Of a DNA stretch of 14,516 nt, positions 7,111-14,495 are shown piece by piece. Made by a program: the position numbers and the translations under genes. How positions within the stretch are numbered: the first letter of the stretch is position 1; the number at the start of each line of letters is the position of its first letter. The notes under the pieces were generated by a model, which made no database searches, was not told the DNA's origin, and worked only from the letters and a program-made list of their open reading frames with translations. This DNA comes from DATCDR01 sp036510575 (lineage in GTDB: Bacteria > Actinomycetota > Acidimicrobiia > Acidimicrobiales > Bog-793), in assembly GCA_036510575.1 (NCBI GenBank), contig DATCDR010000049.1, forward strand, positions 1 to 14,516, read 5' to 3'.

Positions 7111-8898
7111 GTGCGCGGGTTTCGACACGACCGAATGACGCCGGTCACCTTCGAGAGGGAGGGGTTCGAATTGGTCGATGCTGTGGAACCACACGACCTC
7201 GACGAGCGCGCCTCGGTCGGGGTGGCGAAGCCGGACGAGCTATCGCCGCGCCGTCAGCTGTCGCAGCGAAAGGTTGTGGTTGCGGCCGGTTGCGTCGTCG
7301 GGGCCATAGTGCTCTTGATCTTGTTCGACCTCGCGTCGTTGCACATCATCACGATCTCACCCGACGGATCCACGGTGCTGCTCGAGGGACAAGCGCTCAG
7401 TGGCGGAAACCTCACGCTGCATGGTTGGTTGCTCGCTCTTGACTCTTTCTGGACGATCGACGCGCCGTTCTACGCCGTCGGGGTCTGGATCTTTGGCGTT
7501 ACGCCCCTGCTTTTGAACCTCGTGCCAGCGGCAATCGCCGTTCTGGTCGTGATTGTGGCGTTGCGGATCGCCGCGGACGGGCGTGAAGGTGACGCGCGAG
7601 TCGCAGCGATCGTTGCCGTGTTGGCGTTGCTAGCTCTCCCGGGCCCGGATCTGACGGATTACTTGTTGCAAGGACCTTGGCACATAGCGACCGCGCTCTG
7701 TTGCCTTCTTGGTTTCCTCGGGGCTTCACGTCATCGATTCGGCTGGCCCTGGGCGCTAGCTGTGGCGATGCTTGCTGCAGGTCTCCTCGGCGACTTGATG
7801 ATTCTCGTGATCGGCGTGGTGCCAGTGATGTCTGCCGGCCTTGTCTACATGCGCCGAATGCGCAGCTGGCGCGCCGGGCTGCCCGCGTTTTCTGCCGGAG
7901 TGGCGGGACTCGTAGCTGCCATCGCGGTTCGCGAGCTGGCTGATCTGGTCGGAACCTTTTCGCTCACGAGTCGTAATCTCGCGCTCAAAGCTTCGCTGAT
8001 TTCGGCGAACTTCCGACATGTCCCGAGTCGGTTCGCGGCGCTGCTCGGTGTTGGAAGCATGAAACTGAAAGGCATCTCGAACGGCCCTTTGGCACTGCAG
8101 GTCTTCCACGGCGTGGGCCTAGCCATCGTTGTCGCTGTGGTGTTCGCAGCGACGTTCGGGCTCATTCGAGGTCTAGCAGGGCCGCCTGGGACCGTCGGGA
8201 AGCGGGAGGAGCATCGCGTCGATGACTTCCTCGTGCTCGGGTTCATCGCAGACATCGGTTTCTTCGCCTTCGCCTCCCAGAGCGGGAACCTCGAATTCGT
8301 CAAATACCTCACCCCCGGCGTTGTGTTCGCAGCTGTGCTCGTCGGCCGAAGGGCGGGAGGTCTTGTCCCCGTCCTTCAGGCGAGGGGTGCTCTCCGCGTA
8401 TGTGCCGTCGCTTCGCTGAGCATCTGTGTCGCCTTCGCCGTCGATTTCGGTCTTCAGTTCGGTCGTCCTTCGCCGCCGAGGCCCGCGTATGCGCTCGCCC
8501 AGTTTCTTCGCGCCCATGATCTGCGAAACGGCGTCGGCGATTACTGGAGTTCCTCGCTCGTGACCGTCGAGGCCGATGACCACGTGACGGTACGGCCAGT
8601 TACGACGCTCTCCGGCAAGATCGTCCAATTTGACCGGCAGTTGGACACTGACTGGTACCGCGGCGAGAGCCTCAGCTTCCTCGTCTACGACACGGCTCGA
8701 CCGTGGCACGACGTCAACGCCGCCTCTGCGGTTGCGACGTTTGGAAAACCGAGCCAGGTCTTCTCGGTGGACACCTACCGCGTCTTGACCTGGCGGTCCG
8801 GCATTCGCATCACCGGTTCACTGCCCTCGACTGGATCCCCACTCAGCGTCTCTATGCCGGTACCGCACCGGGCGATCGCCAGGGCTGGGGTCCAGTGA
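7111..8898 (+). CDS. Polytopic membrane protein with extracytoplasmic GVGDYWSSS domain (GT-C-like)
   Basis: 595 codons from GTG 7111; ATG 7135 (residue 9) is an equally possible start, and neither has a well-placed ribosome-binding site. About 50 hydrophilic residues precede TM1 (about 55-75). The first outer loop contains LALDSFWTIDAPFYAVGVW, resembling the acidic loop of GT-C-fold transferases. Some eight to ten further hydrophobic segments extend to about residue 450. From about 451 a soluble domain follows with HDLRNGVGDYWSSSLVTV, VRPV, DRQLDTDWY, FLVYDTARPW and TFGKPSQVF..DTYRVLTW. The 489-995 protein repeats this domain and its preceding TM. It lies 163 bases downstream of the YfhO-like gene, so a shared operon for surface glycosylation is plausible. 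The family is not named with confidence; the enzymatic role is inference from membrane topology and loop similarity. Confidence 0.7.
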   Translation: MRGFRHDRMTPVTFEREGFELVDAVEPHDLDERASVGVAKPDELSPRRQLSQRKVVVAAGCVVGAIVLLILFDLASLHIITISPDGSTVLLEGQALSGGNLTLHGWLLALDSFWTIDAPFYAVGVWIFGVTPLLLNLVPAAIAVLVVIVALRIAADGREGDARVAAIVAVLALLALPGPDLTDYLLQGPWHIATALCCLLGFLGASRHRFGWPWALAVAMLAAGLLGDLMILVIGVVPVMSAGLVYMRRMRSWRAGLPAFSAGVAGLVAAIAVRELADLVGTFSLTSRNLALKASLISANFRHVPSRFAALLGVGSMKLKGISNGPLALQVFHGVGLAIVVAVVFAATFGLIRGLAGPPGTVGKREEHRVDDFLVLGFIADIGFFAFASQSGNLEFVKYLTPGVVFAAVLVGRRAGGLVPVLQARGALRVCAVASLSICVAFAVDFGLQFGRPSPPRPAYALAQFLRAHDLRNGVGDYWSSSLVTVEADDHVTVRPVTTLSGKIVQFDRQLDTDWYRGESLSFLVYDTARPWHDVNAASAVATFGKPSQVFSVDTYRVLTWRSGIRITGSLPSTGSPLSVSMPVPHRAIARAGVQ

Positions 8899-9044
8899 TG
8901 AGTTGCACCCCCATGAAGCAGAGCACCGCTATGAAGCCGAGACGCAGTCCCCCAGCTCGCTTGGTAGCGCCCCTACGCAATCGAGGACGAACCGCCGCAC
9001 CGCAGGTACCGATGCTGCCTCCGGCGGAAAGCGGCGCTCGAAGT

Positions 9045-9371
9045 TCACTTGAGGACTCGGAGCGTCGCACCGAGGCCTGTCAGCTCGATGAGCCTTTGCA
9101 CGATCAGGGAGGGATCGCGAAGCTCGACGTTCGGGACCCGCTCTGCGGCCCACAACAACAAGGCAATCCCGGAGCTGTCCATGAACCGCAGCGCACTCGT
9201 GTCGAACACGATCCGGTCTGGCTCGCCATCGAGGGCTGCTGCAACGATGGAGCGGACTTCCTCGACACTCGTGAGATCAAGCTCGCCGGAGAGCGTCACG
9301 ACCGGTACGTGCCCTTCACGGGATATTTGTACCCGGAGAGCAGGCTCGGCTGAGGCGTCTAGTCCAGCCAT
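9045..9371 (-). CDS. STAS-domain anti-anti-sigma factor (SpoIIAA/RsbV-like)
   Basis: 108 codons from ATG 9371, a normal single-domain length. The protein has the STAS pattern: a VPVVTLSGELDLTSVEEV strand-helix start, then RIVFDTSALRFMDSSGIALL. In SpoIIAA/RsbV the serine directly after the Asp of DSSG (here Ser66) is phosphorylated by an anti-sigma kinase and dephosphorylated by a PP2C phosphatase; unphosphorylated protein frees the sigma factor. The ATG lies inside the end of the phosphatase gene (13-base overlap, 9359-9371), and no good ribosome-binding site is seen, so translational coupling is likely. The two proteins are very probably enzyme and substrate. The kinase and sigma factor are not encoded here. 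Confidence 0.9.
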   Translation of the reverse strand: MAGLDASAEPALRVQISREGHVPVVTLSGELDLTSVEEVRSIVAAALDGEPDRIVFDTSALRFMDSSGIALLLWAAERVPNVELRDPSLIVQRLIELTGLGATLRVLK

Positions 9372-11026
9372 CGCAGTCCAATCAGAGCAATGTCGTCGTC
9401 CGGAGCGTCCATAGTGAGATCTGTGACGATACCGCTCAGCAACTCCTCGAGTGTGGAGGTATTACGCTCTGCGGCAATCTGGAGCCTGCCGATACCCTCG
9501 TCGAGGCTCTCGCCTCGCCGCTCGACGAGCCCGTCGGTGTACGCGATCAGCGTGGCGTGAGCCTCGACGGTCACGAGAAGAGGCTCGACTGTGAGCCGGT
9601 TCGAGATTCCGATCGGCGAACCGGGTTGAATGGGAACGACCGCAGCTTTGTTGGCGCTACACAGGACTGGCGGTAGATGCCCGGCATTGGCGATCGTCAC
9701 CTGGTGACGTGCGACATCGACGAGCCCAACTAGCACCGTCGCAAAATGCTCGTCCCGACTGATGTCCAACGTCTTCGCGAGTTGTTCGAGGATCCCCTCG
9801 GGCGGATGTCCTTCGAGCGCGAAGCCCCGGCTCGCGTAGTGCAGCGACGCCATCACGGCCGCCGCCTTGACACCACGTCCCGAGACGTCGCCGACGACGA
9901 AGACGAACCGTCCCTCCTCGAGCGGTACGACGTCGTACCAGTCGCCTCCGACGTCGACACCGTTCACGCCGGGAAGGTAGCGGACGGCGATCTCCATGCC
10001 GGCGATGGCCGGTATCTGTTCGGGCAGGATCGCGCGCTGCAACGTTTCGGCGATCGAGTGCTGCTCGGCGTAGAGGCGGGCGACGTCTTCGGCAAGTCGC
10101 TCGGCGATCCATCGACGTCGTGCCACGTACTCGACGGTCGTCGCGCTCGCGAGCGATAGCACCGCACCAATGATGACGACGATCCAAACAAGGGAAGCGG
10201 AGAGTGTTCCGGTGAGCTGAGTCGTCGGCGTACCGACCACGGTGATCGCCGTATTACCGAAGGGAAGCGAGGCGACCGCATGAAGACCGCGGATCGGCGT
10301 CGTAACCGAAGCCTCGATCAGCTGCGAAGGAAGCTGCCTCTTCCCAAGATAAAGGGCAAAGTTCAAGTCGCTGAAGGCCGAAGAACTCGGCACGACGAGC
10401 TTTCGGCTCGCCGGGAGCGCACTCTCGGCATAGACGACGTAGTGAGTCTCGCCAGGTTCCATTTCGGCGTAGCCGAGGCGAGGCGAGGAACTCTTGAGTA
10501 TTCCGGTTACCTGCAGTGTCGCGCTCGGGCGGACGTGAGCAAAGAAGGATCGAGCAGCGCCGTCGAGCACCAGCTCTGGCTCGGCCCCAACGAAGGTGAG
10601 CAGTTTGGTGCCAGTGCCCCCTCGCTGCCAGAGGGAGAGGGAGGTGAACTCACCCTTGCCGCCAGCCTCGTCGGAGACGAAGCTCTTGAATATCGACGAA
10701 GAGTTGGTCGCTGTTGCGACCTTCAGCGCATCGACAAGCTGTGACTGCACAGAAGGAAGCGCCGAACTAAGAGCAGAGACGGTCTGACGTACCTGGAGCC
10801 GTAGCAGACGGTTGTTGCTGCTGTGGTTGGCAGTCGATGCGGTCCAGGCGAGCACCGCCGTAAGGGCGAGACCACCAGCCGCGACGATGACACTCAATCG
10901 TCGTGGCGCTCTTCGCCCGGCTGGAAGGACGCTCACCGTTTTTGCGCGCGCCGCGGTTGCCCGGCCGACAGTCCTCAACACGCCGTAATTTCTAGCTTGG
11001 GGAGGGCTGGTCCGCCTCGTCATCAT
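9359..11026 (-). CDS. Membrane-anchored sensor SpoIIE/PP2C-type serine phosphatase (RsbU/RsbP-like)
   Basis: An ATGATG pair at 11026/11023 gives about 555 residues; an in-frame GTG at 11116 would add 30. I prefer the ATG because the GTG would leave only 5 bases to the divergent gene at 11122. Layout in this numbering: TM1 about 45-63; an extracytoplasmic sensor region of about 210 residues without a recognised ligand motif; TM2 about 278-298; a short helical linker (about 302-330) continuing into LQRAILP; and the SpoIIE phosphatase domain about 335-554. Metal-binding and core motifs are visible: GGDWYDVVPL, VVGDVSGRG, NAGHLPPVL, YTDGLVERRGE and DDDIALIGL. Likely role: dephosphorylate the downstream STAS protein in response to an external signal, the activating step of a partner-switching pathway. 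No other fused signalling domain (PAS, GAF or kinase) is seen. Confidence 0.9.
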   Translation of the reverse strand: MMTRRTSPPQARNYGVLRTVGRATAARAKTVSVLPAGRRAPRRLSVIVAAGGLALTAVLAWTASTANHSSNNRLLRLQVRQTVSALSSALPSVQSQLVDALKVATATNSSSIFKSFVSDEAGGKGEFTSLSLWQRGGTGTKLLTFVGAEPELVLDGAARSFFAHVRPSATLQVTGILKSSSPRLGYAEMEPGETHYVVYAESALPASRKLVVPSSSAFSDLNFALYLGKRQLPSQLIEASVTTPIRGLHAVASLPFGNTAITVVGTPTTQLTGTLSASLVWIVVIIGAVLSLASATTVEYVARRRWIAERLAEDVARLYAEQHSIAETLQRAILPEQIPAIAGMEIAVRYLPGVNGVDVGGDWYDVVPLEEGRFVFVVGDVSGRGVKAAAVMASLHYASRGFALEGHPPEGILEQLAKTLDISRDEHFATVLVGLVDVARHQVTIANAGHLPPVLCSANKAAVVPIQPGSPIGISNRLTVEPLLVTVEAHATLIAYTDGLVERRGESLDEGIGRLQIAAERNTSTLEELLSGIVTDLTMDAPDDDIALIGLRWLD

Positions 11027-11121
11027 CGTGATTCGGGTCCAAGTGTCATGTTCGTCGTCTCCCGCGCGCTCGCGTACGGCCGAAGGGCCGCGGCACTCAC
11101 GGTTATTGGGAAACACGCTGG

Positions 11122-11355
11122 GTGAATACCCTCCAAGTGATCGCTGTCGCCTTTGGAATCGGCTTGCTCGTCGAGCGCACCGTCGCGCTATTTACGGCCT
11201 TGAAGCTGCTCGGCCCGGCGAATAAGGACGACGAGGCTGGGGGACGCGTCATCGAAAGGCTCGACCCGTTTTCCGCGAAAACCACCGCGAACACCTCCGC
11301 GGCAGAGCCAGTGGTCGTTTCTGCGCCCGAAAAGAATTTTCAAGGGCGCCCTTGA
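11122..11355 (+). CDS. Small single-TM protein, unknown function
   Basis: 77 codons from GTG 11122 to TGA 11353-11355. One hydrophobic stretch (about residues 4-30, LQVIAVAFGIGLLVERTVAL) is followed by a hydrophilic, Ala/Thr/Pro-rich tail. Third positions are strongly GC-rich, as in its neighbours, which supports coding. It starts divergently from the phosphatase gene, so the about 95 bases between 11026 and 11122 would hold both promoters. A perfect 14-bp palindrome (11341-11354, CAAGGGCGCCCTTG) covers the stop. Just before it is a TTTT run; a shift there opens a 62-codon downstream frame starting FKGALDELFSRLRRASNLL. The natural product may therefore be longer and the copy frameshifted. I do not recognise a family. 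Confidence 0.5.
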   Translation: MNTLQVIAVAFGIGLLVERTVALFTALKLLGPANKDDEAGGRVIERLDPFSAKTTANTSAAEPVVVSAPEKNFQGRP

Positions 11356-11774
11356 CGAGCTGTTTAGCCGCCTTCGGCGCGCCAGCAACTTGCTCAGCGC
11401 CCGTCCCACGTCCCGATCCCGAAATTCCTTCCGTGTCGGTGGCACCATCGACGCGCCAGCTCGACACCCAGTTGACCAATCGGGCGATGGAATGCCTCAT
11501 GACTATCCACAACAGGCCGCCGCGCGATTCGCGCGCGGTCCACGCGCGTGATCGGAGGTGGACGCAGGGTCACTGAGAGGTCGTAGTGGTCACTCAAACA
11601 TGCTTCGCGAACAGGTCTTTTCGTTCGTCTAGCGACGTGGTCAACACATCCCGCATCGTCCTTTCACGGCGAATACTTCACGGTGTGAGAGCCGCTGTTC
11701 TACGAACAGCTCGAATAGAGCGATGACTGGAACAGTTTTTGCATCGGAGTGGGATGCATCACGCACGGTGAAGG
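11356..11774. other. Degraded region without a convincing gene
   Basis: Short frames are open on both strands. On (+), 11353-11543 reads as a possible shifted continuation of the small TM protein. On (-), a short stretch around 11595-11660 reads MRDVLTTSLDERKDLFAKHV before a stop, like the tail of a lost gene. None has enough support to call. Given the sigma-factor relic next to it, this looks like decaying DNA. Confidence 0.4.
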
Positions 11775-11944
11775 TTCCGAGAAGGCACCGGCAGTTACGT
11801 CTTCCGCATCCCCAGCTTCGTGGTGAGACGTCAATTGTGCACATAGACGCGTTCGCCGTATCGATCGAAAATCGATGCGAAGGCGCCGCTATCACCAGCG
11901 AGGGCGGCGGACCACCTTGCCCGCTCATCATCGATCAGTTCCAC
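11775..11944 (-). pseudogene. Relic of an ECF RNA polymerase sigma factor (region 2 only)
   Basis: On the reverse strand from GTG 11944 the frame reads VELIDDERARWSAALAGDSG then AFASIFDRYGERVYVHN. This is the start of region 2 in ECF sigma factors (usual pattern: .AL.GD..AF..LFDRY..RVY.....R.T....DAED.TA..F.E). A TGA at 11831-11833 sits where an aromatic or Cys codon is expected. RLTTK follows in frame, then a frameshift leads into EAGDAEDVTAGAFSE (11819 down to 11775), the conserved DAED.TA..F block. Nothing recognisable follows, so the rest of region 2 and all of region 4 are gone. A nonsense codon, a frameshift and a truncation within 170 bases make this a dead gene. The family call rests on my recognition of the motif order across two frames. 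Confidence 0.65.
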
Positions 11945-12089
11945 GACCCGTACTGTCCGCTCGGCTCCAAGCGTTACGCTCGATCGTGTCGGTCGGGCTG
12001 TTGGCGCAGAGATCGTGCTCAGCGTTAACGGAGAGGTGCTTCACTTTGGCGCGAGCGCCGCGTAGGGGCTCGCGCTGTTCAGGCGCGAT

Positions 12090-13372
12090 TTATCTGGTCT
12101 GCGTTACCCTTCCAGCTCGATGTTCGTCACTCAATCCAGGTAGATGCCAACCTTGTTCTCGGGCGTGGTCGCGTTGGCGCAACAAGACGGGCACGAACTC
12201 CGGCCCAGTCTTGAAATACGCGCAGGTCTCACACGCAGATTCCACTCGACACTCGAGTTCGACGGGCCGAGTGCACAGTCCGTTGCCGAGCATCCGAGCG
12301 TGGGACTCCTTGCGGAGGCGCGTCATCGCGGCGGTCTCGATCTCTGCGGGCAGGACAGCGTCATCTCCGGCTGCTCTGTAAAGCGCGTCGATCTGGCCGG
12401 AGACGGCTGCGTACTCGTCACCGACAACCCGATCGGCGATGCGGGCATAGGTGAGGGTCATCTCGATCGATCAATGCCCGAGCAGCGCGGCGATCGCTTC
12501 GAGGCGCATCCCGCGGTTGATCGCCTGAGTCGCAAGGGTGTGGCGGAGCTGGTGTGGGTGGACGTTGCCGAGCCCGGCCCGTTTCGCAGTCGAGGCGACG
12601 ATCCGGTGCACGGTGCGACGCTCGATCGGGGAGTGTTCGTCGGCGAGCAGCCGGTGCTGGGCTCTGATGTGGTCGCTGTTGTCGGCGGTCCATTTGGCCA
12701 GCAGCACGACGAGGTCGGCGTGCAGCGGGATGAACCGGTCGTTTCGGAGCTTGCCAACCGGCACCCGCAACCAATAGGCGTTGCCGATCAAGGTGACGGC
12801 ATCGGCCTCGAGCTCGCAGAGCTCGCTCGCACGAAGACCGGTTCGGGCGAGCATCTCGATCACCAGTCGATATCGAGGAATCTGGTGCTTCCTGGCAGCG
12901 GCCATCAGCTTCGCTGCGGTCTGGTCGTCTAAGAACTTCGGCAGTGAATCGGTCCGCCCCGGCAGGTCGCCGTGGAAGATCGGGTTGCGCCTCGGGGCCT
13001 CGTGCCAGTCCCATTCGATCAGCCTCTCGAAGAAGATGCGGATCATCCCTAACCGGTGTCGCTGGCTGCTCTTCGCCATGGGCTGACCGTGGATCCCAGG
13101 TTGGGCGACGAGGTGCACCTTGTAGTCCTCGATGTTCCTCCGCGTGATTGCACCGACGGTCGTGACGTCGTTTGCCGCCAGCCAGCGGGTGAACTGACGG
13201 AGGGTCTGGTCGGCCACGTCGACACTTCGTGGTGGAGGAAGGTGTCGAGCTGGGTGAGATAGCGACGCATCGTGGTGACGAGCGCCGGCACGTTTGCCGC
13301 CAGATCTGCCCATTGCCGTTCACACTTGTTCGAGGGAGGCAGCTCTTGGAGTCGGGCGAGATTGCTCCTCAT
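12090..13372 (-). pseudogene. Tyrosine recombinase/integrase, inactivated by a frameshift and a nonsense codon
   Basis: The reading runs from ATG 13372, which overlaps the stop of the upstream recombinase (ATGA), to TAA 12090-12092, about 427 codons. The N-terminus reads ALVTTMRRYLTQLDTFL, then the frame must shift at about 13229-13240 to continue PRSVDVADQTLRQFTRWLAA, a SAM-like core-binding domain. The catalytic domain shows ARTGLRASELCELE (Arg), HPHQLRHTLATQ (HxxRH) and ALLGH (His). The next codon is TGA (12471-12473), and the same frame then continues SIEMTLTYARIADRVV with the nucleophilic Tyr. The expected residue at the TGA is Arg (CGA to TGA is one change). After the Tyr comes a tail with four cysteines (GLCTRPVELECRVESACETC), typical of this actinobacterial recombinase group. 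The intact sequence on both sides of the lesions suggests recent inactivation. Confidence 0.85.
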
Positions 13373-13926
13373 GAGTTGATCGCCTCAAGCGCCAACAGCT
13401 CAGTGGCGTGCCCGGCGTCGATTAGCTCGGAGGCCTGGCGATACTCACGGGCGAGCCAGTCGTTGGTGAGGTGCAGATAGATCCGGGTCGACTCGATCGA
13501 GACGTGACCGGCCTGGGCTTGGACCGCCTCGAGGGCCATGCCGGCCTCTCTGAGCCGTGTCAAACAGGTGTGGCGCAGCTGATGACAGGTCGCTCGTTGC
13601 AAGCCGGCTCGTGTCCTTGCTCCACGCATGATCACGTCCACCCCCTCGGCGGAGAGCCCTTGCCCGCGACTCGGGCCCTTCAAGGTGACGAAGACCAGAT
13701 CGGTCGGGGCGTTTTTCGGGCGTTCGTCTCGGAGGTAGTCGCCGACCTCAGCGAGGAATGCGTTCGAGATCGGTGTTATCCGCTCTCGTCCACCCTTTCC
13801 TTCTGCGATGAACAGCGAGCGTTCGGCGACTTGGATGTCGATGAGGCGAAGCCCGAGGACCTCACAGCGCCGCAGTCCACCAAGCACCATCGCCAAGACC
13901 ATCGCCCGGTCGCGATGGGTTCGCAT
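13369..13926 (-). CDS. Tyrosine recombinase/integrase, catalytic domain only (N-terminus lost)
   Basis: 185 codons from ATG 13926; the frame is open without a start back to TGA 13984-13986. The extra codons encode KILSPSEVNALLGAM, which clearly belongs to the same protein, so the annotated ATG is internal. The catalytic set is complete: Arg in GGLRRCEVLGLRL, HQLRHTCLTRL (HxxRH), QAGH and the nucleophile in STRIYLHL. Relatives are about 300-340 residues with an N-terminal core-binding domain. Here that domain is absent, and the sequence upstream of 13984 does not resemble one in any frame. The stop overlaps the start of the second recombinase (ATGA, 13369-13372), the usual arrangement for tandem recombinases acting together in RIT- or Tn554-like elements. 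Without its core-binding domain the protein is probably inactive, so it could equally be called a pseudogene. Confidence 0.8.
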   Translation of the reverse strand: MRTHRDRAMVLAMVLGGLRRCEVLGLRLIDIQVAERSLFIAEGKGGRERITPISNAFLAEVGDYLRDERPKNAPTDLVFVTLKGPSRGQGLSAEGVDVIMRGARTRAGLQRATCHQLRHTCLTRLREAGMALEAVQAQAGHVSIESTRIYLHLTNDWLAREYRQASELIDAGHATELLALEAINS

Positions 13927-14102
13927 CGCGCCGAGAAGCGCATTGACCTCCGATGGCGAGAGGATCTTCGACAGCGCGGATCGTCAACGAGTCCTGGATG
14001 CACGTTCGGCAATTTGCAATCGTTCGGTGCCCTCCAAGCGCCGATCGATGTCACGCTCGCGGCGGTAGGGGATGGCCGTGCAGCGTCGGTACTCCGCCCG
14101 CC

Positions 14103-14495
14103 CTAGCCCCGAGGTGCGAAGAACTCGAGTGCGATGTTGTCGGGGTCTCGAAATGACAATGCCGAGTAGGAAGGTGCGTCCACGATGCCACCGTTGGGGA
14201 TGCCGAGCTCGTTCAGGCGGATTTCCCACGCTTTTAACTCATCGCGGTTGGCACAGCCGAAAGCCAGATGATCGAGACCCGGCCGGCGCTCGTTGAACGG
14301 CTGAGTGCTGTTCAAATCAGGGAACTGAGTTAGACCGACGATTGTGTCGCTCGTAAGCCAAGCGACACGCTTGAAAGGACCTGTGTCCTCGTCAAGGATC
14401 GGGTCCGAGCCGAACAGAGCCTTGTACCAAGGCACACTCCGTTCGAGGCTCGTAACCGTTAGCGCCACGTGAGTAATCGCAGGGAACTCTGGCAT
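14103..14495 (-). CDS. VOC-superfamily (glyoxalase/bleomycin-resistance/dioxygenase fold) protein
   Basis: 130 codons from ATG 14495 to TAG, a normal single-domain length. Two beta-alpha-beta-beta-beta modules are visible. The first opens with ITHVALTVTSLERSVPWYKALFG (His9 as likely metal ligand). The second opens with PGLDHLAFGCANRDELKAWEIRL (His76) and ends SFRDPDNIALEFFAP, with the Glu of ALEFF as the usual last metal ligand. Such proteins are metal-dependent lyases, dioxygenases or drug-binding proteins; the substrate cannot be inferred. GAGG at 14508-14511 is a possible ribosome-binding site, though about 12 bases from the ATG. It lies upstream of the broken recombinases on the same strand, with its stop near the point where recombinase homology ends. 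Confidence 0.85.
   Translation of the reverse strand: MPEFPAITHVALTVTSLERSVPWYKALFGSDPILDEDTGPFKRVAWLTSDTIVGLTQFPDLNSTQPFNERRPGLDHLAFGCANRDELKAWEIRLNELGIPNGGIVDAPSYSALSFRDPDNIALEFFAPRG

Noticed and set aside
8852..9070. 72-codon (-) frame with a hydrophobic stretch downstream of the STAS gene
   Set aside because: It overlaps the STAS gene and the end of the convergent membrane-protein gene, with no start signal and no family match.
11641..11931. 96-codon (-) frame as a real gene
   Set aside because: It lies over the sigma-factor relic in a different frame; its translation mixes relic positions and has no domain of its own.
12144..12932. 262-codon (+) open frame
   Set aside because: It lies opposite the recombinase pseudogene, which has clear catalytic motifs on the other strand; its translation has no recognisable domain and is a GC-bias shadow.
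12418..13323. 301-codon (-) open frame with its own start
   Set aside because: It is in a different frame from the recombinase motifs and is rich in Arg/Pro runs; a shadow of the recombinase.
13471..14106. 211-codon (+) open frame
   Set aside because: Antisense to the first recombinase catalytic domain; composition is an antisense shadow.
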